Origin: Ruania zhangjianzhongii
GTDB lineage: Bacteria > Actinomycetota > Actinomycetes > Actinomycetales > Beutenbergiaceae
Length of the DNA: 64,000 bases
Assembly (NCBI RefSeq): GCF_008000995.1
Contig: NZ_CP042828.1
Span: forward strand, 1,736,001 to 1,800,000
Direction of reading: 5' to 3'
Of the stretch, positions 1 through 9,039 are shown piece by piece (position 1 is the first letter of the stretch; every line of letters starts with the position of its first letter). The notes under the pieces were generated by a model that was not told the DNA's origin, searched no databases, and saw nothing but the letters and a program-made list of their open reading frames with translations. The translations under genes were made by a program, and so were the position numbers.

Positions 1-1
1 G

Positions 2-466
2 CCGGTAGCCGACGTGGTCGTGTCCACCACACCGGGCACGGCTGTGGCCGTGCTGGTCGCGGACTGCGTGCCCGTGCTGCTCGCCGGCCCGGGTGGCGTC
101 GCTGCGGTGCATGCCGGCCGCAAAGGTGTCCTGGCGGATGTGGTGCCGACCGCCGTCGCGGCGCTGGCCGAGGCCGAGGTGCCGGTCACGCACGCGGCGA
201 TCGGTCCGGCGATCTGCGGTCGCTGCTACGAGGTGCCCGATCAGCTCCGCAGCCAGGCCGCAGACCAGCTGCCCGAGCTGTGGTCGACGACCTCGTGGGG
301 GACGCCGGCGCTGGACCTGGCGGCCGGGGTGCGCGCGCAGCTCGGCGACGCAGGGATCACCCAGATCGACCACCACCCGGTGTGCACGCTGGAGGACGAG
401 CGGTTCTTCTCCTATCGTCGCTCCGGGGTCTGCGGCCGGTTCGCCGGAGTCGCCCGGCTGAGCTGA
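2..466 (+). CDS. pgeF: Peptidoglycan editing factor / laccase-domain protein, 5'-truncated by window edge
   Basis: Only the C-terminal ~154 residues are present; the family is about 240-250 residues, so roughly 90 N-terminal residues lie before the window. The laccase-domain (YfiH/PgeF, DUF152) metal-site motifs are visible: ADCVP with the cysteine, and VHAGRKG, a variant of the usual VHAGWRG carrying the ligand histidine. The family is reported to have purine-nucleoside phosphorylase/adenosine deaminase activity and a role in peptidoglycan editing. Its place just before sepF matches the usual ftsZ-pgeF-sepF order; the yggS gene often found between them is absent. Confidence 0.9.
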   Translation, partial: PVADVVVSTTPGTAVAVLVADCVPVLLAGPGGVAAVHAGRKGVLADVVPTAVAALAEAEVPVTHAAIGPAICGRCYEVPDQLRSQAADQLPELWSTTSWGTPALDLAAGVRAQLGDAGITQIDHHPVCTLEDERFFSYRRSGVCGRFAGVARLS

Positions 467-546
467 CCAGGACGAACCGGCCGGCTCCGAGCAGACCGGC
501 CGCGACACGCCGTCGCTGATGCACGCATTGCTGGCAGCGCCTGGAC

Positions 547-552
547 TAGCGT
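547..552 (+). promoter_or_regulatory. Candidate -10 element upstream of sepF
   Basis: TAGCGT fits the actinobacterial TAnnnT -10 pattern and would start transcription near 559, giving a leader of about 47 nt that contains the sepF ribosome binding site. No well-spaced -35 is evident, so this is tentative. Confidence 0.3.
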
Positions 553-605
553 CGGAATTGACCACTTCCCCACCCGGCGTCGGCCGGACCGAACGAGGAG
601 CAGGC

Positions 606-1088
606 ATGGGAGCACTGCGCAAGACGATGCTGTACCTCGGCCTCTCCGAGGCCGACCCGGAGAACGAAGATCGTTACTCTGCGGACCGTTACACCGAGGC
701 GTCCTACGAGCGGGACTACTCCGACTACGACGAGGTTGAGGAGACCCAGGACGTGCAGGAGGCTCAGGTGACCCCGATCAGCCAGGCGGCATCGCACAGC
801 GCGCAGGGACTGCGCCGGATCACCACTGTGCATCCGCGCACCTACACCGATGCCAAGTCCATCGGTGAGGCGTTCCGCGGCGGTACCCCGGTGATCATGA
901 ACCTCACCGATATGACCGATGCGGAGGCCAAGCGTCTGGTGGACTTCTCTGCCGGCCTGATCTTCGGTCTGCGTGGAACGATCGAGCGGGTGACGAACAA
1001 GGTGTTCCTGCTCTCGCCGGCGACGGTCGAGGTGGCCAGCGAGCAGCACGAGCCCGAGTCGAAGACGCGCTTCTTTAACCAGAGCTGA
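606..1088 (+). CDS. sepF: Cell division protein SepF
   Basis: The 160-residue protein opens with a short amphipathic stretch ([13 protein letters not shown]), the predicted membrane anchor, followed by an acidic linker and a C-terminal SepF domain of about 85 residues (from [16 protein letters not shown] to the LLSPATVEV strand). SepF binds the FtsZ C-terminus and tethers the Z-ring to the membrane; in Actinobacteria it is the main FtsZ anchor. ATG 606 is chosen because GAGGAG lies 6 nt upstream and the protein then begins with the canonical anchor; an in-frame ATG at 519 would add a non-conserved extension. YggT begins 2 nt after its stop. Confidence 0.95.
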   Translation: MGALRKTMLYLGLSEADPENEDRYSADRYTEASYERDYSDYDEVEETQDVQEAQVTPISQAASHSAQGLRRITTVHPRTYTDAKSIGEAFRGGTPVIMNLTDMTDAEAKRLVDFSAGLIFGLRGTIERVTNKVFLLSPATVEVASEQHEPESKTRFFNQS

Positions 1089-1090
1089 CG

Positions 1091-1384
1091 GTGGGCTGGC
1101 TTTTCGGCATCGCCTACCTGCTCGTCCTGCTGTTCGTCGTTGCCCTCCTGGTACGGATGGGTTTCGACTGGGTGATGTACTTCGCACGCGAGTGGAAACC
1201 GCGCGGCGTTGCACTCCTGGCTGCCGAAGCCGTCTTCACCGTCACCGACCCGCCCTTGAAGGCCCTGCGTCGGCTCATTCCACCGTTGCGGCTAGGCGGC
1301 ATCGCTCTCGATGTCGCCTTCCTGATCGTGTTGGTGGTGTGCTGGGTGCTCCTGGGTATCCTGGGCCAATTCATTCCCGTGTGA
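1091..1384 (+). CDS. YggT family membrane protein
   Basis: This 97-residue protein has two hydrophobic segments (about residues 3-22 and 74-95) separated by a polar stretch with PPLKALRRLIPP, the family's signature. YggT proteins sit beside division genes in most Actinobacteria and are thought to act in envelope or osmotic homeostasis; the molecular role is not settled. The GTG start lies 2 nt after the sepF stop, so translation is probably coupled. Confidence 0.9.
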   Translation: MGWLFGIAYLLVLLFVVALLVRMGFDWVMYFAREWKPRGVALLAAEAVFTVTDPPLKALRRLIPPLRLGGIALDVAFLIVLVVCWVLLGILGQFIPV

Positions 1385-1490
1385 CGCGGCACAGGACGGA
1401 ATCCGCTACCGTACCTGTGGGATTAGTTGGAAGACTCGCGTCGGTGACACACTGTTGCTGACCCGACCTAAACAGACCGAGGTGACGACC

Positions 1491-2264
1491 ATGGCTCTGC
1501 TCACTGCAGACGACGTCCTCAACAAGAAGTTCCAGCCCACCAAGTTCCGTGAGGGGTACGACCAGGACGAGGTGGACGACTTCCTCGACGAGGTCGTCAA
1601 TACCTTGCGCGTGGTGGGCAACGAGAACGAGGAGCTGAAGGCCAAGCTGCAGGCGGCCGAGCAGCGGCTCGCCGAGCAGTCCGGTGGCGCTGCACCGGCA
1701 GCGGCAGCCGTGCCGGCGGCTGCGCCGGCAGAGCCTGGTGTGGAGGAGACCACACAGTTCAGCCCGGTGCAGGCACCGTCGGCCGAGCAGCCTGATGTCG
1801 AGCCGGCCGCCGAGGTGCCCGCGGACGAGTCCGCGGCAGCAGCTGTCGAGGCCGAGCCGGCCACCGAGGTGCCGATGACCCAGTCCGGCGCCGACCTGGC
1901 TGCCGCCGCCGGCGGGGCGAACGAGCCCGAGTCCGCGACCGGGATGCTGCAGCTGGCCCAGCGCCTGCACGACGAATACGTGAACAACGGGAAGAGCGAG
2001 GCTGACCGGCTCGTCTCCGAGGCACGCGTCGAGGGTGAGCGAGTCACCCGCGAGGCCGATGAGCAGCGCAGCCGCACGCTGAACCAGCTGGAGAGCGAGC
2101 GCTCGCTGCTGGAGCGGAAGATCGATGAGCTGCGGGTGTTCGAGCGGGATTACCGCACCCGGCTGAAGAGCTACCTCGAGGGCCTGCTCAGCGACGTCGA
2201 GGGCCGGGGCAGCATCTCCTCGCAGTACGCGTCCGGTGAGCACACCGACATGCGTCGTCCCTGA
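1491..2264 (+). CDS. divIVA: DivIVA / Wag31 polar growth scaffold
   Basis: The 257-residue coiled-coil protein starts with the conserved DivIVA lipid-binding region (MALLTADDVLNKKF, then FREGYDQDEVDDFLDEV). An Ala/Pro/Glu-rich low-complexity linker follows at about 65-150, and a second coiled coil at about 160-240. In Actinobacteria DivIVA/Wag31 marks the poles and recruits the elongation machinery. ATG 1491 with GAGGTGACG just upstream places the conserved MALL at the N-terminus; an upstream in-frame TTG/ATG extension is not conserved. It closes the pgeF-sepF-yggT-divIVA block and is followed by a strong terminator. Confidence 0.95.
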   Translation: MALLTADDVLNKKFQPTKFREGYDQDEVDDFLDEVVNTLRVVGNENEELKAKLQAAEQRLAEQSGGAAPAAAAVPAAAPAEPGVEETTQFSPVQAPSAEQPDVEPAAEVPADESAAAAVEAEPATEVPMTQSGADLAAAAGGANEPESATGMLQLAQRLHDEYVNNGKSEADRLVSEARVEGERVTREADEQRSRTLNQLESERSLLERKIDELRVFERDYRTRLKSYLEGLLSDVEGRGSISSQYASGEHTDMRRP

Positions 2265-2288
2265 CCCATACTGCGCACGGACCGAGCG

Positions 2289-2325
2289 ACGGCGGGCTCC
2301 CGCAACTGGGGGCCCGCCGTTGTCA
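2289..2325 (+). terminator. Intrinsic terminator after divIVA
   Basis: Arms ACGGCGGGC (2289-2297) and GCCCGCCGT (2312-2320) pair perfectly, with further CCC/GGG pairing inside, and are followed by TTGTC. It separates the division genes from lspA. Confidence 0.75.
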
Positions 2326-2343
2326 TGACTACGAGGACTTGAG

Positions 2344-3015
2344 ATGGCAACGGGCGAGGGGCAGCGTCGGCGACCGGCGCTGATCGTGCTGCTGGCCGTG
2401 CTCGCCGCCGCGGTGCTGGTCGCCGACCAGGTGAGCAAGCAGATCATGCTGAACACCCTCACCGCAGGGGAGTACCGCCCGCTGATCGGCGACTACTTCG
2501 GCCTGAGCCTGGTGTTCAACCCCGGGGCGGCGTTCTCCCTGGGCGAAGGTTCCACCTGGTTGTTCACGATCGCGATGGCCGTGGTCACCGTGGTGATCCT
2601 CGTGGTGGCGCGTCGGCTCGGCTCGCGAGGGTGGGCGGTGGCGCTCGGCGCCCTGCTCGGTGGCACCCTCGGCAATCTCGGTGACCGGCTGTTCCGGGAG
2701 CCGGGCTTCGCCGTCGGGCACGTCGTGGACTTCCTCAACTACAACGGCTGGTTCGTCGGCAACATCGCGGATATCGCGATCGTGCTCTCCGCAGCCGGAA
2801 TCGCTGTGCTCACCTTCACCGGAATCGGCGTGAACGGGCACCGGGCGACCGCTACCGAGCACGACGACGGCGCCTCCGAGGGCAAGCACGTCGCCTCCGG
2901 TGAGGACGCGGAGGAAAACGACGAGCAGCCCGCTGGGGAGCGCGAGGAGAGCGTCGACGAAACCCGTGATGGCGAGGATGCCGCCGGGGAGGAAGTGACC
3001 CGCACCGATGGCTGA
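2344..3015 (+). CDS. lspA: Lipoprotein signal peptidase (signal peptidase II)
   Basis: This inner-membrane aspartyl protease cleaves diacylated prolipoproteins before the lipidated cysteine. It has four hydrophobic segments (about 12-30, 70-90, 97-112, 138-160). The catalytic aspartates sit in NLGDRL (Asp114) and GNIADIAI (Asp143), matching the family dyad. At 223 residues it is longer than usual (~165-200) because of a hydrophilic, highly acidic cytoplasmic tail after residue 163, a common actinobacterial extension. The end overlaps the next gene by 8 nt, so translation is coupled. Confidence 0.95.
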   Translation: MATGEGQRRRPALIVLLAVLAAAVLVADQVSKQIMLNTLTAGEYRPLIGDYFGLSLVFNPGAAFSLGEGSTWLFTIAMAVVTVVILVVARRLGSRGWAVALGALLGGTLGNLGDRLFREPGFAVGHVVDFLNYNGWFVGNIADIAIVLSAAGIAVLTFTGIGVNGHRATATEHDDGASEGKHVASGEDAEENDEQPAGEREESVDETRDGEDAAGEEVTRTDG

Positions 3016-3943
3016 CCGACGTTCTCTGCCCGTCCCGGACGGGCTCGCGGGCGAGCGGGTGGACGCGGCGCTGTCCCGGATGCTCGGGATGAGCCGGACC
3101 AAGGTCGCCGAGCTGGCCGGCGCCGGCGATGTGCTGATGGACGGGCGGGTGCTCGGCAAGTCCGACCGGCTGGTAGCCGGCGCCTGGCTGGAGGTCAGCG
3201 TGCCCGACCTCAGCGCCGACGCAGCCACCCCACCGGAGCCGGTGCCAGGGATGAGGATCCAGCACGACGACGATGACGTCGTCGTCGTGGACAAGCCGGT
3301 CGGTGTAGCCGCCCACCCCAGCCCGGGGTGGACCGGGCCGACAGTGGTCGGGGCGCTGGCCGCCGCTGGCTACCGCATCTCCACCTCCGGTGCGGCCGAG
3401 CGCCAGGGTGTGGTGCACCGTCTCGACGTCGGCACCTCCGGGCTGATGGTGGTGGCGAAGAGCGAACGGGCCTATACCGTGCTGAAGCGGGCGTTCAAGG
3501 AACGGACCGTGACCAAGGTGTACCACGCCGTCGTGCAGGGGCATCCGGACCCGACCACCGGCACGATCGACGCACCGATCGGGCGCCATCCCGCTCGCGA
3601 CTCCCGGTGGGCGGTCGTGGCCGACGGCAGGCCGAGTGTCACGCACTACGAGACGCTGGAGGCGATGCCCGGCGCCGTGCTGTTGCAGATCCACCTGGAG
3701 ACCGGCCGCACGCATCAGATCCGGGTGCACAGTGCGGCGATCGGCCACCCTTGTGTCGGTGACCTCATCTACGGCGCCGACCCGCGGCTGGCCGAACGGC
3801 TCGGTCTGCGCCGGCAGTGGCTGCACGCGATGCGGCTCGGCTTCACCCACCCCGGGACCGGCACCTGGCTGGAGGTCACCAGCTCCTATCCCGAGGATCT
3901 GGCCGCGGCGCTGGCCTCGCTGCGCGCAGGGAGCACCCACTGA
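3008..3943 (+). CDS. RluD-type 23S rRNA pseudouridine synthase
   Basis: The 311-residue RluA-family enzyme has an N-terminal S4 RNA-binding domain (about 10-70) followed by the catalytic domain. The family motif [15 protein letters not shown] carries the catalytic Asp140, and RTHQIRVH lies near the C-terminus. RluD homologues isomerise uridines in helix 69 of 23S rRNA; the exact target here is inferred. lspA-rluD adjacency is widespread in Gram-positive bacteria. Its stop codon overlaps the ATG of the next gene by 1 nt. Confidence 0.93.
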   Translation: MADRRSLPVPDGLAGERVDAALSRMLGMSRTKVAELAGAGDVLMDGRVLGKSDRLVAGAWLEVSVPDLSADAATPPEPVPGMRIQHDDDDVVVVDKPVGVAAHPSPGWTGPTVVGALAAAGYRISTSGAAERQGVVHRLDVGTSGLMVVAKSERAYTVLKRAFKERTVTKVYHAVVQGHPDPTTGTIDAPIGRHPARDSRWAVVADGRPSVTHYETLEAMPGAVLLQIHLETGRTHQIRVHSAAIGHPCVGDLIYGADPRLAERLGLRRQWLHAMRLGFTHPGTGTWLEVTSSYPEDLAAALASLRAGSTH

Positions 3944-4404
3944 TGGCCGCTGCCGTGCAGGTGCTGCGGGTCAGCGATGCGGCCGGGCTGCGCCGGGTGC
4001 ACGCGCTGCGGTTCGAGGTGTTCGTCGATGAACAGGGCGTCTCCCTCGGTGACGAGCTGGACGAGAAGGATGACCTGCCCGGCACGGTGCACCTGCTCGC
4101 CGTGGCGGACGGGCAGGACCTGGGGACCGCCCGGCTGCTGGTCGACGGCCCGGGGCGGGTGCACGTGACCCGGGTGGCGGTGCGGGCCACCGCACGCGGC
4201 CTCGGCCTGGGGCGCGCGCTGATGGACGAGACCGAACGTATTGCCCTGGCAGAACACCCGGCCGGCGGTCAGGTGCGAGTGGAGCTGTCCGCGCAGGAGG
4301 GCGCGACTGGTTTCTACGCGGCGCTGGGCTACGAGATCGGCTCCGACCGGTACCTGGACGCCGGAATCTGGCACCACGACGCCGTCAAGACCCTCCACCG
4401 CTGA
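3943..4404 (+). CDS. GNAT family N-acetyltransferase
   Basis: The 153-residue single-domain GNAT protein begins with an ElaA-like element (LRFEVFVDEQGVSLGDELDEKDD). The acetyl-CoA pyrophosphate-binding motif RATARGLGLGRALM follows, and a GATGFYAALGYE block closes the fold. The acceptor substrate cannot be told from sequence. ATG 3943 overlaps the stop of the pseudouridine synthase (TGATG), so it belongs to the lspA-rlu operon. Confidence 0.88.
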   Translation: MAAAVQVLRVSDAAGLRRVHALRFEVFVDEQGVSLGDELDEKDDLPGTVHLLAVADGQDLGTARLLVDGPGRVHVTRVAVRATARGLGLGRALMDETERIALAEHPAGGQVRVELSAQEGATGFYAALGYEIGSDRYLDAGIWHHDAVKTLHR

Positions 4405-4549
4405 CGCCGGTTCGGGGATCGGTGGCACCAGCCGATGACCACTAGGTGATACGAATTCTTCGGCACGGTTCTTGCGGGGGCATTCTTGGCAGAATCGTCT
4501 GGTGCACCTCTGCCCGCACCTTCCCCGATGACAAGGAGCTCACGTCCGC

Positions 4550-5578
4550 ATGCCGAGCACGATGAGGGCGCTGGTCCTCCCAGCCCACGGAGAGCTGGAC
4601 CAGGTCCAGCTGGTCGAGAACTACCCCCGCCCGGAGCTGCGACCCGGACATGTGGTGATTCGGGTGACCGCGAGCTCATGGAACTACCACGACATCTTCA
4701 CGGTGACCGGGATGCCAGGAATCACCATCCCGATGCCCGTGGTGATCGGGCTCGACCTGGTCGGTGAGATCACCGAGCTCGCCGAGGACGTGACCGGCTG
4801 GTCGGCCGGCGACCGGGTGCTGGTGCACCCCCTCCACCCCGACCGCGGATTGATGGGCGAGACCTTGGACGGCGGGATGGCCGAGTACGCCCTGGTGGAC
4901 GCCCGCCAGCTGGTGCGCATCCCCGCCGGCGTGACCGATGTGCAGGCGGCCGCCCTCCCGGTGGCCTACGGCACCGCCCATCGGATGGTGGTCGGCAAGG
5001 GGGCGGTCTCCGCCGGTGACACGGTGCTGATCCTCGGTGCCTCCGGCGGCGTGGGGACCGCGTCGGTGCTCCTCGCCAAGCAGCTCGGTGCGCATGTGAT
5101 CGCGGCGGCCGGGTCGCAGGAGAAGTGCCGGGCGCTGGAGGAGATCGGTGCCGACGAGACGTTGAACTACCGCGAGGTGGACTTCGCGAGATGGGTGAAG
5201 GAGCACTACGGAAAGCCGTCCCGGTCCTCGACCGAGACCGGGGTGGACGTGGTGATCAACTTCACCGGTGGTGATACCTGGCACCCGACGCTGCGCAGTG
5301 TCAAGCTCGGCGGTGCGATTCTGGTCTGTGGGGCGACCGCCGGGTACGACCCGGTGGAGGACCTGCGCTACATCTGGTCCTTCGAACTGCGGGTGATCGG
5401 GTCCAACGGCTTCCAGACCGAGGACTTCGAGGCGCTGCTGGCGATGATCGATCGCGGTGAACTCGACCCGGTGGTCAGCGAAGTGGTGAGCCTGGAGGGC
5501 GCACTCGACGGGTTGCGTCAGGTCCGGGACCGGGAGGTGCTCGGCAAGATCGTCGTGACGCCGGGAGCCCGGTCATGA
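4550..5578 (+). CDS. Zinc-independent medium-chain (quinone) oxidoreductase
   Basis: The 342-residue MDR-superfamily protein has an N-terminal GroES-like domain and a Rossmann domain with the NADPH motif GASGGVG (about residues 164-170). The catalytic-zinc cysteine of alcohol dehydrogenases is replaced (ASSWNYHD), so a zinc-free reductase of the quinone oxidoreductase or enoyl/crotonyl-CoA reductase type is expected. It is the first gene of the seven-gene operon; its stop overlaps the thioesterase start (ATGA). The AAGGAG motif (4531-4536) lies 13 nt before ATG 4550, rather far, and ATG 4562 is an alternative start. Confidence 0.88.
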   Translation: MPSTMRALVLPAHGELDQVQLVENYPRPELRPGHVVIRVTASSWNYHDIFTVTGMPGITIPMPVVIGLDLVGEITELAEDVTGWSAGDRVLVHPLHPDRGLMGETLDGGMAEYALVDARQLVRIPAGVTDVQAAALPVAYGTAHRMVVGKGAVSAGDTVLILGASGGVGTASVLLAKQLGAHVIAAAGSQEKCRALEEIGADETLNYREVDFARWVKEHYGKPSRSSTETGVDVVINFTGGDTWHPTLRSVKLGGAILVCGATAGYDPVEDLRYIWSFELRVIGSNGFQTEDFEALLAMIDRGELDPVVSEVVSLEGALDGLRQVRDREVLGKIVVTPGARS

Positions 5579-6015
5579 CCGGGGCGACCGCGGCCACGGT
5601 GACCCCGGCCGCGCTGACCGAGCGGATCAACGCCGCACCGCTGCACCGCTGGCTCGGACTGGAGGTCGTCGAGGTGAGCGCGGCCGAGCTGCGGCTGCGC
5701 GCCACCTGGCGCCCGGAGTGGAGCAACGGCACCGAGGCCCAGGTGACCCACGGCGGTATCCTCGCCACGCTGCTTGACCTGGCCGCCGACTGGTGCCTGT
5801 TCGCCGCGCAGGCCGCGGTGGCTCCGACGCTGGACTTCACCACCCACTTCCTGCGTGCGGCCGTCCCCGGGGACCTGGATGTCGTCGCCCGGCCGGTGAA
5901 ACTGGGCCGGGCGGTCAGTGTCGCCGAGGCCGAAGTGATCGACGCACGCGGCAAGACCGTGGCCACCGGCCGCGGGAGCTATGCCGTCTTCGCCACGAGT
6001 ACCCCGGGAGAGTGA
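5575..6015 (+). CDS. PaaI-type hot-dog fold thioesterase
   Basis: The 146-residue protein has the hot-dog thioesterase signature VTHGGILATLLDLAADW and a C-terminal strand pattern typical of PaaI/YigI acyl-CoA thioesterases. It should hydrolyse an acyl- or aryl-CoA, either rescuing CoA or releasing the product of the adjacent ligase pathway. The ATG overlaps the reductase stop by 4 nt, and the CoA ligase starts just after its own stop. Confidence 0.88.
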   Translation: MTGATAATVTPAALTERINAAPLHRWLGLEVVEVSAAELRLRATWRPEWSNGTEAQVTHGGILATLLDLAADWCLFAAQAAVAPTLDFTTHFLRAAVPGDLDVVARPVKLGRAVSVAEAEVIDARGKTVATGRGSYAVFATSTPGE

Positions 6016-6017
6016 GG

Positions 6018-7499
6018 GTGAGCACGAACTTGGGCGACGCCGTCGCCACCGACCGCCCGGACGCGCTCGCGCTGATCGATGTCGGCGCACCGGGAGAGAC
6101 TGCACAGCACTGGACCTACGCCGAGCTGGAGCACGCGATCCGCGCCCGCGCCGCCCAGCTGAGCGAGCGGCTGGCCCCGGGGGAGCGGGTCGGCCTGTTC
6201 GGGGTGAACTCGGCGGCCTGGCTGGTGGCCGAGCTGGCGATCCAGCGTGCCGGTGGCGTGGTGGTCCCGATCAGTCACAAGCTGCCTGCCGACGGCGTTG
6301 CTTACGTGGTTCAGGACGCGTCCCTGCAGGTGGTGCTCGCCGATCGTGACCTGGCCGAGCGGCGTGCCGGAGCGCTCGCCGGGGCAGACGTGATCGATCT
6401 CGCTGCCCCGGTACCGGATGCGGACTTCCAGACCGTGGCGACCGATCCGGCCGCGGACGCGATGGTGTTGTACACCTCCGGCTCGACCGGACGGCCCAAG
6501 GGGGTTCAGCTCTCCCACCGCAGTCACCTGTGGGTGATTGAGATGCTCGCCGCACCGGTACCACCGGATTCGAAGCGGGTGCTCATCTCCGCGCCGCTCT
6601 ATCACATGAATGCTCTCAGCACCGCGCAGCGCACCTTCTTCGCCGGCGGCACGCTGGTGGTGCTGCCAGTCTTCGAGCCGGCAGCGTTCTGGCACGCCGT
6701 GACCGAGCACCGGGTGAGTGAGGTCTCCGGAGTGCCGCCGATGTTCGCGATCGCCGCCGCCCATCCGCTCGCCGGTCAGGTCGACTCTTCCTCGGTGAAG
6801 GCGTTGTACATGGGCTCCGCCCCGGCCGCGCCAGAGCTGTTCACCCGCCTGCGCGAGCTCTTCGACGGTGTGGCGATCTCGTTCGGCTACGGCACCACCG
6901 AATCCGGTCCGGTGGTGTTCGGCCCCCACCGGGACGGGCTGCCCGTCCCGGACGGGTCCGTGGGCGCCGCGCACCCGGCCGTCGAGCTGCGGCTGGTGGA
7001 CGCCGATGGCACCGTCCGGGCCGACCGGGGCGTGCTCGAGGTGCGTGTCCCGGCGTTGCTCACCGGCTACCTCGGCTTGAGCGAGGACCAGCTGCCGGTG
7101 ACCGCCGACGGGTTCCACCACACCAAGGACGTCTTCACCGTGGACGCCGACGGCTTCTACACCTTCGACGGACGTGAGGACGACATGTTCGTCTCCGGCG
7201 GTGAGAACGTCTACCCGCGGGCGGTGGAGCGAGTGCTGGAACAGCACCCCTCGGTGGCCGAGGCCGTCGTGGTGGCGGTACCGGACGAGGTCAAGGGCAC
7301 CAAACCGGTCGCCTTCGTCACGCTCGTGCGCGCCGACGTCGACGAGGACGGGCTGCGCCGGCACGTGCTCGCCCACCTCGAGCCGTACGCACACCCGCGG
7401 CGGGTATGGATCCTCACCCAGCTGCCGCTGGGCACCACGAACAAGCCCGACCGGGACGCTCTCGCTGCTCGCGCCGCGACCGAACTGGGACTGCGGTGA
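6018..7499 (+). CDS. AMP-dependent acyl/aryl-CoA synthetase
   Basis: This 493-residue ANL-superfamily enzyme activates a carboxylic acid with ATP and CoA. The phosphate-binding loop LYTSGSTGRPKG, the YGTTESGPV motif, DDMFVSGGENVYP and the C-terminal catalytic-lysine segment TNKPDRDAL are all present. GTG 6018 is preferred because GGGAGAG lies about 5 nt upstream; GTG 6012, overlapping the thioesterase stop, is the alternative. The substrate is unknown; the neighbouring importer suggests an imported small acid or a precursor that becomes one. Confidence 0.9.
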   Translation: MSTNLGDAVATDRPDALALIDVGAPGETAQHWTYAELEHAIRARAAQLSERLAPGERVGLFGVNSAAWLVAELAIQRAGGVVVPISHKLPADGVAYVVQDASLQVVLADRDLAERRAGALAGADVIDLAAPVPDADFQTVATDPAADAMVLYTSGSTGRPKGVQLSHRSHLWVIEMLAAPVPPDSKRVLISAPLYHMNALSTAQRTFFAGGTLVVLPVFEPAAFWHAVTEHRVSEVSGVPPMFAIAAAHPLAGQVDSSSVKALYMGSAPAAPELFTRLRELFDGVAISFGYGTTESGPVVFGPHRDGLPVPDGSVGAAHPAVELRLVDADGTVRADRGVLEVRVPALLTGYLGLSEDQLPVTADGFHHTKDVFTVDADGFYTFDGREDDMFVSGGENVYPRAVERVLEQHPSVAEAVVVAVPDEVKGTKPVAFVTLVRADVDEDGLRRHVLAHLEPYAHPRRVWILTQLPLGTTNKPDRDALAARAATELGLR

Positions 7500-8290
7500 C
7501 GGTCCGGACCGAGCCACGTCACGTCCGCCCGGTGCCACGTTGGGTGCTGCCGACGGCGAGTACCGCCGCCCTGGTCCTGCTCGTCCAGCTGGCGGTGACC
7601 GTGGGCGTGCTGCCGCGCAGCTACGTGCCCGCACCGAGCGTGATCGCCGGTGAGCTCGCCGGTCTGGTCACCGAGATGCGCACCTGGGGCCTGGTCGGCA
7701 ACACGATCGTGGCCTGGGCCGCCTCGCTCGGGGTGGCCATCGTTCTGGGCACCCTGGGCGGAGTGCTGTTCGGCAGTGTGCGGGTCGTGCAGGCGGTACT
7801 GATGCCGGTGATCGAGTTTCTCCGACCGATCCCGTCGATCGCGATGATCCCGCTGGTGGTGCTCACCATCGGTGGCGGCCGTGAGGGTGAGGTGTTCCTG
7901 GCCGGGTACGCGGCATTTTGGCAGATGCTGGTGGCCGCGGTGTATGCCACCGGCAGCGTGGACCCGGTGGCCCGGGACACTGCCCGTGCCTACGGGTTCA
8001 CGCTGGGGCAGCGGCTCGCCTGGGTGACGTTGCCGTCGATGCTGCCCGGGCTGCTCACCGGGGTACGGATCGCCTCGGCGACCGCGCTGATCATCACCAT
8101 CACCTCCGAGATCCTGATCGGCGCCCCCGGCCTGGGCCAGGGGTTGAACCTGGCCCGCAGCGGCGGTGACCTGCCCCGGATGTACGCCTACGTCGTCGCC
8201 ATCGGGCTCGTCGGCCTGGTGCTGAACGGAGGACTGTCCGCACTCAGCCGGCGGCTGCTGCACTGGCACCCCTCCGGGAGGTCGCGATGA
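7496..8290 (+). CDS. ABC transporter permease (SsuC/TauC/ThiX type)
   Basis: The 264-residue integral membrane protein has about six hydrophobic segments and a BPD_transp_1 domain. The coupling-helix region reads ARAYGFTLGQRLAWVTLPSM. The type matches importers of nitrate, sulfonates, taurine and thiamine precursors. The GTG start overlaps the ligase stop (GTGA), tying transport and CoA activation in one transcript. It pairs with a second, non-identical permease. Confidence 0.9.
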   Translation: MTVRTEPRHVRPVPRWVLPTASTAALVLLVQLAVTVGVLPRSYVPAPSVIAGELAGLVTEMRTWGLVGNTIVAWAASLGVAIVLGTLGGVLFGSVRVVQAVLMPVIEFLRPIPSIAMIPLVVLTIGGGREGEVFLAGYAAFWQMLVAAVYATGSVDPVARDTARAYGFTLGQRLAWVTLPSMLPGLLTGVRIASATALIITITSEILIGAPGLGQGLNLARSGGDLPRMYAYVVAIGLVGLVLNGGLSALSRRLLHWHPSGRSR

Positions 8291-9039
8291 GCGCCTGGAC
8301 CCGGGGCCTGCTGGCCGTTGTCGGCGTCGTGGTGGCGCTCGGAGCATGGTGGCTGCTCACCGCCGACTCCACCGACCCGTACGTCCCGCCGATGGTGGAG
8401 GTGCTCCGGCACGCCTGGGAGTACTGGGCCGGCGGTGAGGGCCGTCCCCACCTGCTCTCCAGCATGGCCAACCTCGGGGTCGGCCTGGCCGTGGCGATCC
8501 TCGCCGGGCTGGTGCTCGGCCTGGTGATCGGACAGCAACGCTGGCTGGACCGAGCACTGTCCCCGACCGGGGAGTTCGTCCGGGCCATCCCGGCTACCGC
8601 CCTGGTGCCGCTGGCGATGGTGCTGTTCGGTCTGGGCACCACGATGAAGGTGGTGATCATCGCGCTCGGCTGCTTCTTCCCGGTGCTGCTGAACGTGATC
8701 GACGGCTGCCGCGGGATCTCCCCGACCCTGCACGACACGGCCCGCTCGTTCGGCATCCGCGGCCCGATCCGCCAGTTCTCCGTGGTGCTGCCGGCGGTCT
8801 ACCCGCGGGCCGCTGCCGGGATCCGCACCGCCATCCCGCTCGCCCTGATCCTGGTGGTGACCAGCGAGATGACCGGCTCCGCCGTCGGCGTCGGCTTCGT
8901 GCTCACCACTGCACAGAGCTCCTTCGACCTGACCGCCGTATGGTCGGCGATCGTGCTGCTCGGTGTGCTCGGGGTGCTGCTCAACCTGCTGTTCGACCTG
9001 GTCGAGCGGCTGATCGACCGGAGGTACTACCAGCGATGA
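8287..9039 (+). CDS. ABC transporter permease, second subunit
   Basis: This 250-residue permease has the same fold as its upstream neighbour, with a coupling region ARSFGIRGPIRQFSVVLPAV. Many NMT1/THI5-class importers use a homodimeric permease, so two diverged copies imply a heterodimer. It overlaps both neighbours by 4 nt (ATGA), which supports stoichiometric coupled translation. Confidence 0.9.
   Translation: MSAWTRGLLAVVGVVVALGAWWLLTADSTDPYVPPMVEVLRHAWEYWAGGEGRPHLLSSMANLGVGLAVAILAGLVLGLVIGQQRWLDRALSPTGEFVRAIPATALVPLAMVLFGLGTTMKVVIIALGCFFPVLLNVIDGCRGISPTLHDTARSFGIRGPIRQFSVVLPAVYPRAAAGIRTAIPLALILVVTSEMTGSAVGVGFVLTTAQSSFDLTAVWSAIVLLGVLGVLLNLLFDLVERLIDRRYYQR

Noticed and set aside
4405-4549. 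TPP or other riboswitch before the NMT1/THI5-type importer operon
   Set aside because: No conserved THI-box sequence or multi-helix pattern is visible in the 145 nt; only a weak promoter-like stretch (CAGAAT near 4490) and a distant AAGGAG.
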